Shown here piece by piece: positions 24,701 through 31,259 of a DNA stretch of 39,160 nucleotides (the first letter of the stretch is position 1; every line of letters starts with the position of its first letter). The translations under genes were made by a program, and so were the position numbers. The notes below the pieces were generated by a model. That model ran no database searches, was not told the DNA's origin, and was given only the letters and a program-made list of their open reading frames with translations. Source of the stretch: Vallitalea sp. (GTDB lineage Bacteria > Bacillota > Clostridia > Lachnospirales > Vallitaleaceae); NCBI RefSeq assembly GCF_025211055.1, contig NZ_JAOARO010000079.1, forward strand, positions 1-39,160, given 5' to 3'.

Positions 24701-26710
24701 ACCAGATGCAAAACAATTAGTTATTGTTCCACCCATAGCACCTCCTGCTAATCCACCAATTTTTCTATTACCTTCCACTTTTCCTATAGCATAGCTATTA
24801 TTTAACTCTCCATTGCTCATGTTACCTACTAATCCGCCAATTAATACAGTATCTTTTCCGTTTTCCCCAATAACTTTACCTGTTGCATAAGAATAGCTGA
24901 TTATACCCCCATTATTAGCTCCAATTAATCCTCCTGCATACCCTACTTTAGAAGTAATATCACTCATAGAAAAACAGCCTTCTACGTTACTGTTTTTATC
25001 TGCAATACCACCTATTAGCCCACCTGCATTAGATGAACTTGCTGTCACTTTTCCTTTGGCATAGCTTAACTTAATATCTTTATTCACTTGGGTACCAACA
25101 TTATCTATTATTCTTCCAATTAATCCTCCTACAAATACTTTACCACTCACTACTGCATCTGCATAACAATTTATTATTTCTGTGTTTCCAAGTGTACCAT
25201 CTGGAGTATCTCCTCCTATTGGTCTTTGTCCAATAATACCTATCATTCCACCAATACCATCACTTATTTCAGCAGTTAGTGAAGAGTTGGTTATATGAAC
25301 GTTTTCAACTGTTCCTCCTAGCATCTGCCCTGCTAATGCCCCTACATATTTGGAATTTAGAACATTAATATCAGCTTCTATAGTTAAGTATTTAACTGTT
25401 CCTCCTTCAATCTTAGAAAACAATCCTATAGGTTCATTTGTTTTATCAGGTAATACCGTAGTACTAATATCTAATCCTATTATTGTTTTATTATTTCCGT
25501 CAAAAACTCCCTTAAATCCTTTGTTATATTCTTTACATAACGGTTCCCAATTTGGATTAGCAGATAATTCTATATTATCGACTAATATAAAGTGAGTTGA
25601 TTGTTCGTTATGATTTTCTATTTTCTTTAATTGCTCTATAGTTTTGATTTGATAAGGATCTTCTTGCGTTCCTTTTCCACCTTCAAATTCATTTTCTATA
25701 ACTTCAAATTCAATTAGTGATGGATAATTTCCTAATTTAAAATGCCATATATTAGTATCCCAATTGGCATATGTAGCTTCATCTTGCATCTCTTCTGTAG
25801 TTTTTCCTATTGATGTATCTTTTTCTAGTTTTGTTATTTGATTTGGACTAGTTTCAAGAATTGTTTTATCATAAAAACACTCCCCTAATTTACCACTATT
25901 CATTGCCACAAAGCTACTAATATTATTTATTGATATGGCTGATTCATACTGTATTGTTCCAACTGCATAACAATAATTAATCTTATAATCTTTACCCATA
26001 AAATTATCAGTTTTTCCAATAAATAGTCCTACAGCTAAATTATTTAACTTAGATATATTGATATTAATATTAGAGTAACAATTTTCGATTGTATTAATAT
26101 TAGAGCTAGCAAATCCTCCTATAATTGCAGATGAAGTAACATTATCTGTATTTCCTTCTGGTATATCAATATTTATAGTTCCACCTTTAACATAACAATT
26201 TTTAATCTCTCCTTTATTATGTCCAACAAATCCCCCTAATTCAATAAAACTAGAGTTTTTTGTAGGATCTATAACATAATCAATATTTTCAAGCCCTAGA
26301 TTTTTAATAATTTTGTCTGGTACAACAGTCTCAAAAAAACCTATTCTCTGTTGATTAGATTTTCTTATTTTGATATTTCGAATAACATGTTCTTGTCCAT
26401 CAAAAGAACCTCTGAATTTTGATGGAGCCCATTCTATATTATTCAAATCGATGTCTTTTATTAATTTTACACATTTATTTGATATATCTTGTGCCGAATA
26501 AGCTAATTCAGCAGCTGTTGATATTACATAAGGATCTTCTTCTGTACCACTCCCACTTGCATAACCTGAAGCTACAGTACCATTCCATACATCTACAGAA
26601 GAACCTTCATCTTTTAGTGCTTCTACATTAGTTCCAAAAAAAGTTACTAACAATAATGCCATAATAGTTTGTGATAATATTATTTTTTTCCACTTATTCT
26701 TTTGTTTCAT
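21764..26710 (-). CDS. Large GLUG-repeat surface protein with three SLH domains
   Basis: 1648 residues, exported and anchored to secondary cell-wall polymer. A signal peptide (about 1-31, basic start, cut near VEA) is followed by three modules. Each opens with a G-T-x-x-D-P-Y motif (55-61, 347-353, 781-787) and contains parallel beta-helix turns with GLUG repeats such as GGLIGxNxGxIxNCYAxG. Modules 2 (about 343-770) and 3 (about 776-1195) are close copies. An Asn/Ser/Asp-rich linker (about 1198-1235) leads to a domain (1240-1455) also seen in other clostridial surface proteins. Three SLH domains (about 1463-1645) close it. The binding site AGGAGAGG is 12 bases from the ATG. It probably acts as an adhesin or S-layer-associated protein. 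Possible control by the adjacent two-component system is set out in the findings. Confidence 0.92.
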   Translation of the reverse strand: MKQKNKWKKIILSQTIMALLLVTFFGTNVEALKDEGSSVDVWNGTVASGYASGSGTEEDPYVISTAAELAYSAQDISNKCVKLIKDIDLNNIEWAPSKFRGSFDGQEHVIRNIKIRKSNQQRIGFFETVVPDKIIKNLGLENIDYVIDPTKNSSFIELGGFVGHNKGEIKNCYVKGGTINIDIPEGNTDNVTSSAIIGGFASSNINTIENCYSNININISKLNNLAVGLFIGKTDNFMGKDYKINYCYAVGTIQYESAISINNISSFVAMNSGKLGECFYDKTILETSPNQITKLEKDTSIGKTTEEMQDEATYANWDTNIWHFKLGNYPSLIEFEVIENEFEGGKGTQEDPYQIKTIEQLKKIENHNEQSTHFILVDNIELSANPNWEPLCKEYNKGFKGVFDGNNKTIIGLDISTTVLPDKTNEPIGLFSKIEGGTVKYLTIEADINVLNSKYVGALAGQMLGGTVENVHITNSSLTAEISDGIGGMIGIIGQRPIGGDTPDGTLGNTEIINCYADAVVSGKVFVGGLIGRIIDNVGTQVNKDIKLSYAKGKVTASSSNAGGLIGGIADKNSNVEGCFSMSDITSKVGYAGGLIGANNGGIISYSYATGKVIGENGKDTVLIGGLVGNMSNGELNNSYAIGKVEGNRKIGGLAGGAMGGTITNCFASGDVTSLQDGESNALIGLKANGTLTNCYYYKGQIITGKDSNNYGTEATIAHLHDKTWYSSLDKLNWNTDKWLIDTKVDNKYYPHIKKTTSEVLQGQVDISLPLEKKVFEGGSGTQADPYQIKTIQQLKQIKDYNKQGTHFKLLDNIDLASEGDWNPLVQNSDKGFQGLLDGNNKTITGLKIDVTASEENKAVPVGLFSKIEGGTIKNLNVQANINVPNSTYVGALAGQVLGGTIENVHVTETTITANISIGVGGIIGVVGHKSMMAEDGTDGDTTITSCSSHATVNGKQFVGGLIGHISMIRQGEPAIRTIEYSYSTGNVSNSGDVVGGLIGRNADGNIDSCFATGTVNSEKGIAGGLIGTNIGEINNCYAVGNIIGNDKTSAFIGGLIGSNNGNISNCYALGNVKGHYAVGGLIGKGRNGNVTNCFLVGDIESTQENKANKLVGDKNIDLHIANCYYYKEQKVIGEDNNNYGKEVTTDDLHDKTWYTSSDKLKWNTDKWLIDDKIDNSFYPHIKKSSQILSGQKNIPLPKKDNDQGQENNGNNNGNSSENNDNSDDSSYTPSSDKKTKQTAYVNGKKEVVGKTKLSSNKKEVKIELDEKLVDNILSKSKKQSVIILPTIESADKMEGHLNGRLVNKMDKKETILEIATKKAKYKLPTKEIKINEVAKKLGKNIPLEKIKVEVSINKTSQDMVKVIENTTKKSSFSLVVPPVDFEITCTYNNKTVEVTKFNTYVERMIAIPKGIDPSKITTAIISYKDGSTCHVPTKITIIDGKYYAKINSLTNSTYSVVYNPKKYSDVKGHLAEDICNEMGARMIVEEKSATTFCPDEKITRAFLTQTIVRALGLGDKGQKVTFDDISKDEEQFGIFATAYEYGIIKGYSDQTFKPNQLITREEAIAMIVRAMKIIGYKIDYTQDEIKETIDQLEDKDKISSWATESIGIYLNSELTQEQVIDIFPKQYISKAEIAVIVKRLLNKANLI
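23126..24385 (-). repeat. GLUG module 3, copy of module 2
   Basis: Encodes residues about 776-1195 of the SLH protein. It starts with GGSGTQADPYQIKTIQQLKQI-like text and ends with a WNTDKWLID...YPHIKK segment, the same order as module 2. Protein-level similarity is high across the whole module, so it arose by internal duplication. Confidence 0.85.
24401..25684 (-). repeat. GLUG module 2, copy of module 3
   Basis: Encodes residues about 343-770. It opens with GGKGTQEDPYQIKTIEQL and ends with WNTDKWLIDTKVDNKYYPHIKK. Module 1 (52-335) is a more distant relative and lacks the closing segment. Confidence 0.85.
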
Positions 26711-26800
26711 TTTTCACCATTACCTCTCCTTAATACGTAGGAAAATTACATAATTAAATTATAAATTATCCTATTGAATTAATATTAATTTATTACTATC

Positions 26801-26832
26801 ATTATACTTTTTTATTCTCCCATTTTTCTCCC
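26801..26832 (-). promoter_or_regulatory. SLH-protein promoter with SARP-type direct-repeat operator
   Basis: On the minus strand, heptamer GGGAGAA occurs at 26826-26832 and again at 26815-26821, a 4-base gap giving an 11-bp period. Eight bases after the second heptamer comes the -10 box TATAAT (26801-26806). There is no good -35 hexamer. Heptamer, 4-base spacer, heptamer, 8 bases, -10 is the architecture described for Streptomyces SARP activators. A further TTTTGGG copy lies about 20 bases upstream (near 26848-26856). Transcription would begin near 26794. Confidence 0.6.
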
Positions 26833-26859
26833 AAAATTTACATAAAACCCCCAAAAAGA

Positions 26860-26892
26860 TAAAAAAATAGTATAGCAAAATATCTGCTATAC
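26860..26892 (-). terminator. Terminator of the two-component operon
   Basis: On the minus strand, GTATAGCA pairs with TGCTATAC (plus positions 26870-26877 and 26885-26892) around a 7-base loop. The stem is followed by TATTTTTTT. It separates the regulator gene from the SLH-protein promoter. Confidence 0.85.
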
Positions 26893-26901
26893 GAATAAAT
26901 A

Positions 26902-28002
26902 TTATTTTATAGTATTAAATAGATTTACAATATCTTTGTGGGGTAATATACCTAACTCCTCATATAGTAATTGTCTATACTCTATAAAGTGCTTGGTAGC
27001 TTTCACTTTTTCATTATTTTTTTTATAAAGACTTAAGAGGATTTTAGTTGTTTTTTCATCATATACATTATAATAAAATGCTTTTTTGAGATATTCTTCT
27101 GCAATTGAATATTTTTCTATTTCTATATATTTCTCAGCTAAATTAATAAATATATTATTATTCATCTCTGATAATCGTTCCTTATCTAAAGTACTCCATA
27201 TCCAATCTTCGCCTTGAAAATACTCGCCTTTATAAAGAACTTTTACTTTCTGGATTTCATTTATATTGGTCATTTTATTAATCTCTATATATTGTTTCTT
27301 AAACAGATCTATGTCAAGTTCTGCCTTATTACATTCTAAACAATACTTTCCTTTTAACTCTACTTGATTTTTCACACCATAATCTGTTAATGTCTTTCTT
27401 ATGTAATATATACCATTGTGTAACTGATGAATAGCTTTTTTAATGTCCCATTGTGGCCATATTGTTTCAATTATCATATCTTTGGTGATTACTTGTCCAT
27501 GATGGCATATTAAGAAAGCAAATAATTCTTTTATTTTTTTAGTACGCCACTTTATAGGAGGTTTATTATAGAACTTAACTTCAAATTCTCCTAGACAATT
27601 AATTATTAGAGGTTGTTCCTCGTCTTTTGAAATAGAATATACTTTATTTTTTGTTATAATTCTATTAATAGTCTTTTCTAATCTTCTTTTATTTAATGGT
27701 TTCATCAGATAATCTAATGCATAGAGTTCAAATGCATCTACGGCATATTCTTCATAAGCTGTTACAAACACTATATCTGTATTAGGACTACCGTCTATGA
27801 TTCTTGATGCAAGATCTATACCTGTAAATTGTGGCATACTCACATCTACAAAAACAACATTAGGTTTAATCTCCAATATGATTTCTAAGGCTTCTGCAGG
27901 ATTTGTAAACATACCTTCAACTTCTATATTATAATCATTAAGCAATATTTGCAATGCCCTAAGTGCAGGTCTTTCATCATCAACTAAGATTGCGTTTAAC
28001 AT
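26902..28002 (-). CDS. Response regulator with winged-helix and BTAD (SARP-like) output
   Basis: 366 residues from the ATG at 28000-28002. AGGAGGGA lies about 11 bases upstream, within the end of the kinase gene. The receiver domain (about 1-120) has acidic D8/D9, phospho-acceptor D53 (VFVDVSMP), a Thr in VTAYEE and Lys in LMKPLNK. A winged helix (about 140-225) includes KIKELFAFLICHHGQVITKD and IWP...KAIHQLHNGIYYIRKTL. The C-terminal half (about 235-366) is a bacterial transcriptional activator (BTAD) helical repeat domain. SARP-type proteins bind short direct repeats and recruit RNA polymerase. The gene follows its kinase by seven bases and lies directly upstream of the SLH protein gene. 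Confidence 0.9.
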   Translation of the reverse strand: MLNAILVDDERPALRALQILLNDYNIEVEGMFTNPAEALEIILEIKPNVVFVDVSMPQFTGIDLASRIIDGSPNTDIVFVTAYEEYAVDAFELYALDYLMKPLNKRRLEKTINRIITKNKVYSISKDEEQPLIINCLGEFEVKFYNKPPIKWRTKKIKELFAFLICHHGQVITKDMIIETIWPQWDIKKAIHQLHNGIYYIRKTLTDYGVKNQVELKGKYCLECNKAELDIDLFKKQYIEINKMTNINEIQKVKVLYKGEYFQGEDWIWSTLDKERLSEMNNNIFINLAEKYIEIEKYSIAEEYLKKAFYYNVYDEKTTKILLSLYKKNNEKVKATKHFIEYRQLLYEELGILPHKDIVNLFNTIK

Positions 28003-28009
28003 GTTACCA

Positions 28010-29869
28010 TTAATCCCTCCTACGTATTGGTATATTCCATGTAATATGTGTTCCCTTATTTTTACATCCTTCAATAGTAAGACCTTTTCCAAAAAGCTCT
28101 TTTAATCGATTATCAATATTACAAATTCCTATCTTTGTTTTTTCATCCTTTTCACCGGTTTCCATAAGATGGTCTTTTGTTAATCCCACACCATTATCTT
28201 CAATACTAAATAGCAGCTTATTATTCTCTGTATGGATGGATACAAGCACCCAACCTCCTTTTAACTTAGGTAGAATACCATGTATTATTGCATTTTCAAT
28301 TAAAGGCTGTAGTATTAGTATAGGTACTCTAGTATCTAGATTAGCATCAACGTCAAATTTTACTTCTAAACGTTCTTCAAATCGGGCCTTTTCTATCTCT
28401 ACATAAGCTTTGGCTAAATCTAATTCATTTTTTAAAGACACTAGCTGACTTCTACTCTTAAAATCAAAACTTCTTCTTAGATATTTACTAAACTGCTCCA
28501 AAAGTTCTCTGGATTTTTCTATATCATAATAGGATATAGAAATAATTGTATTTAATGCGTTAAATAAAAAGTGTGGTTTAATCTGGGCTTGCAATAAAGC
28601 TAATTCAGCTGTTGTTTTATTATCATAGTATTCCCTAAACCTAATGGCTTGAATTAGTATTTGAATATATATAAAGATTAATAGCCCCACAAAATTAATC
28701 TGACCAATATTGTAATTATTAGAGTTTGTTTTATCGATTAAATCAAACGTAGAAATTATTAAAAAAACACACATACTAATAATATTTAGCCATCCCTCTT
28801 TATGCCCTTTTTTTATGCCTATTCCTACGATAACAATAGTAGACAGAATCCCTAATAATTGACAGCAATTAGTTATAAAATCAAATTTTGAATAATATAT
28901 TGGTAGTGTTATGATATACATGATTTGTGAAATTATGCCGTACAACGCATATAGTCTAATAATCCACCAAGAGAATTTTGATGGGTATAATTCAGATACA
29001 AATAATATAAGCCAAAAAACACACCACATTATTATTGTATATAATAAAAACATAAATCCATTAAAATTAATACTTGGAAATAATTGAAGAACAAACATGA
29101 GTTCAATTAAATCAATTCCAAATATAGTGAATATACACATCAAAGCAAAATATAATGTATATTTTTGTTCCTTGTGTAACGAGTATAGGGTTATATAGAA
29201 TAGTGCTATAATAAAAAGTGTGCCTATTAAGAGAAATTCTCTTGCCATTATTTTATTACCAAGAGAATGGATACTATCTTGATTTCCTATATAGAGAGAA
29301 TATTTAAAGCCACCTGTACTATGATGGTAATTAGATACTTGAATTATGATATCAAATGTTTTAGCCGGTATTTCAAAAAATAATTGCTGTGGTTTATATT
29401 CAGCCACTTCTTCCAAAGGTTCTTTTGCAACATGACCATTTGTACCAATTAATTCTTCGTCTATATATAATTTATATGCACTAGAAAAAGCATATACTCT
29501 TAATCCTAATTTGGTTTTTACAGGAAGTGACGTTTTGACTCGGAGTTTATATGTACCATAGCCTTTTGAAGGAAATGACTCATCCTTTAGTATGGATTGA
29601 TTCCAAGCTTGTGGTACTGTCACTATTCTACCAGTATTTATTGACTCTAGTTGATTATTATCTAATAATGTTTTCCAGTAGAACTCCCATTCTCCATCTA
29701 GTCTAATATATTTCTCTCGATTCAAATTATAATTTGTCAAATCCAATATTCCTTTTTTACTAATAGGCATAGGTGTCTCTTTTTTACATACCCATATCAA
29801 AATACTTGTTAAAACTAAAAGATTAATGATAACAATTATTACTAATCTTCTTTTTATTAATATGTTCAA
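28010..29869 (-). CDS. LytS-type membrane sensor histidine kinase with extracellular jelly-roll domain
   Basis: 619 residues, starting at TTG 29867-29869 (AAGGA about ten bases upstream). One N-terminal membrane segment (about 8-27) exports a beta-rich domain (about 40-195) with LDGEWEFYWKTLLD and VPQAWNQS...GYGTYKLRV, as seen in galactose-binding-like folds of glycosidases and 7TMR-DISMED sensors. Seven membrane segments follow (about 208-408). The kinase has H433 in LQAQIKPHFLFNALN, N-box QPLIENAIIHG (N526), and G-boxes IEDNGVGL (556-563) and GICNIDNRL (581-589). The stimulus is perhaps a carbohydrate or envelope ligand. It forms an operon with the response regulator. Confidence 0.92.
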   Translation of the reverse strand: MNILIKRRLVIIVIINLLVLTSILIWVCKKETPMPISKKGILDLTNYNLNREKYIRLDGEWEFYWKTLLDNNQLESINTGRIVTVPQAWNQSILKDESFPSKGYGTYKLRVKTSLPVKTKLGLRVYAFSSAYKLYIDEELIGTNGHVAKEPLEEVAEYKPQQLFFEIPAKTFDIIIQVSNYHHSTGGFKYSLYIGNQDSIHSLGNKIMAREFLLIGTLFIIALFYITLYSLHKEQKYTLYFALMCIFTIFGIDLIELMFVLQLFPSINFNGFMFLLYTIIMWCVFWLILFVSELYPSKFSWWIIRLYALYGIISQIMYIITLPIYYSKFDFITNCCQLLGILSTIVIVGIGIKKGHKEGWLNIISMCVFLIISTFDLIDKTNSNNYNIGQINFVGLLIFIYIQILIQAIRFREYYDNKTTAELALLQAQIKPHFLFNALNTIISISYYDIEKSRELLEQFSKYLRRSFDFKSRSQLVSLKNELDLAKAYVEIEKARFEERLEVKFDVDANLDTRVPILILQPLIENAIIHGILPKLKGGWVLVSIHTENNKLLFSIEDNGVGLTKDHLMETGEKDEKTKIGICNIDNRLKELFGKGLTIEGCKNKGTHITWNIPIRRRD

Positions 29870-29916
29870 ATTATGCTATCCTTCCTAATAAGTGTAATAG
29901 TTGGACTATCTTCATC

Positions 29917-29945
29917 AATATAACATGTTGTTTTAGATAAAGCAA
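29917..29945 (-). promoter_or_regulatory. Promoter of the two-component operon
   Basis: On the minus strand: TTGCTT (29940-29945), a 17-base spacer ending in TGT, and TATATT (29917-29922). The TG makes it an extended -10. The leader is about 40 bases. Confidence 0.7.
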
Positions 29946-30088
29946 TAATTTCTGAAACATTATATTAGTTTATCTTTATTAATGTTAGAATCAGTATTAA
30001 TAAATAATTGGTATATTCCGTTATATTTTTACTTATACTGAAAGTGGTATGAGTACGTAAATAGAACATAGAATTAGATAATAAGTAC

Positions 30089-30116
30089 TTGATAATAATT
30101 ATTATTATGTTATAAT
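30089..30116 (+). promoter_or_regulatory. Promoter of the 2-oxoacid oxidoreductase operon
   Basis: TTGATA (30089-30094), 16-base spacer ending in TGT, TATAAT (30111-30116): a strong vegetative promoter with extended -10, 64 bases before the gene. It is divergent from the kinase promoter; the roughly 140 bases between them show no clear operator. Confidence 0.8.
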
Positions 30117-30180
30117 GATTGTCAAAGGATATATTTAGTAATTATACAATTGTTTCTAACACATAAAAGGAGGAAAGAAG

Positions 30181-31239
30181 ATGAGTGTAAATCTACCTGT
30201 TACAAATGAACATGGTTTTTATGAGATTAGGCTTGAGAGTATTGGAGGTCTAGGAGCCAATCTTATTGGTAAAATTTTAGGTGAGTTAGGTGCTCTATAT
30301 CTTGACCTTAACAGCTCTAATTTCGCAAGTTATGGTTCAGAAAAAAAAGGAACACCAGTTAAAGCGTTTATTAGATATTGTGATCCAAATACGGAAATAA
30401 GAATCAACAGTCCAATAGAAAAACCCCATGTATTAGGGATATTCCATGAGAATCTAGCTGGAAAAATACCAGTAATGGCTGGTGTGGATAAAAGTACTAT
30501 GGTTGTAGTGAATACAAATGACGAGCCAGATGTTATAAGAGATAGATTAAAAATGCATGCCGGAACCTTAATATGTGTAGATGCTCTCAAAATATCATTG
30601 GAAGAACATACAAGAATCAATATGGTCTTACTAGGCGCAATAGGAAAAGCTACAGGCTTTATTTCATTAGACTCTTTGGAACAAGTAGTTAAGGAGACTA
30701 TAGGTAAGAAGTATCCAGCTGCATTGGAAGGTAACTTGGCTGGAGTTAAAAGAGGTTATGAAGAAATTACAATCAAAAAATATAATGATGATGGTAAATA
30801 TCCATATCAAGAATATAAAGAAGTAAAAAGGGATTGGGGTTATGCTAATGCACCTATAGGTGGTGTCAATACCATACCCGGCAGTACAGTGACTAACGAT
30901 TTATCTGCTAGCAGGCAAGGTTATGTTCCGATATTTCATGTAGAGAAATGTATACACTGTGGTCTATGCGATACTACATGTCCAGATATGGTATTCCAAT
31001 TTGTTGAAGGTAAGTACAAAGGGAAACCTGCAATGGTTAATAAAGGATTGGATTATCATCATTGCAAAGGTTGTCTTAGATGTGTAGAAGTCTGTCCAAC
31101 AGCAGCATTAACAGCGGAAATAGAAAGAGATATAGATATTCATAAATTACATGTAAGAAATAAAGACTTGATTGCAGAACAGATGGAATTTCAGGATACG
31201 GGCGCTAATTCAATTGTCAATACTGAGAGCGGAAATTAG
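30181..31239 (+). CDS. 2-oxoacid:ferredoxin oxidoreductase, fused gamma and delta subunits
   Basis: 352 residues. The first ~190 residues match the gamma subunit (LESIGGLGANLIGKILGELG, then KGTPVKAFIRYCD). The C-terminal part is a delta-type ferredoxin domain with two complete CxxCxxCxxxC sets: C257, C260, C263, C267 and C295, C298, C301, C305, enough for two [4Fe-4S] clusters. A linker (about 200-250) rich in Tyr and Lys joins them. The protein passes electrons from the thiamine site to ferredoxin. AGGAGGAAAG precedes the ATG. It is cotranscribed with the alpha-beta gene 20 bases downstream. Confidence 0.9.
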   Translation: MSVNLPVTNEHGFYEIRLESIGGLGANLIGKILGELGALYLDLNSSNFASYGSEKKGTPVKAFIRYCDPNTEIRINSPIEKPHVLGIFHENLAGKIPVMAGVDKSTMVVVNTNDEPDVIRDRLKMHAGTLICVDALKISLEEHTRINMVLLGAIGKATGFISLDSLEQVVKETIGKKYPAALEGNLAGVKRGYEEITIKKYNDDGKYPYQEYKEVKRDWGYANAPIGGVNTIPGSTVTNDLSASRQGYVPIFHVEKCIHCGLCDTTCPDMVFQFVEGKYKGKPAMVNKGLDYHHCKGCLRCVEVCPTAALTAEIERDIDIHKLHVRNKDLIAEQMEFQDTGANSIVNTESGN

Positions 31240-31259
31240 AAAGTAGAGGAGGATTAATA

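Noticed and set aside
21764..26710. Plus-strand ORFs opposite the SLH protein gene
   Set aside because: They are antisense shadows without ribosome binding sites, caused by the biased codons of the GLUG repeats.
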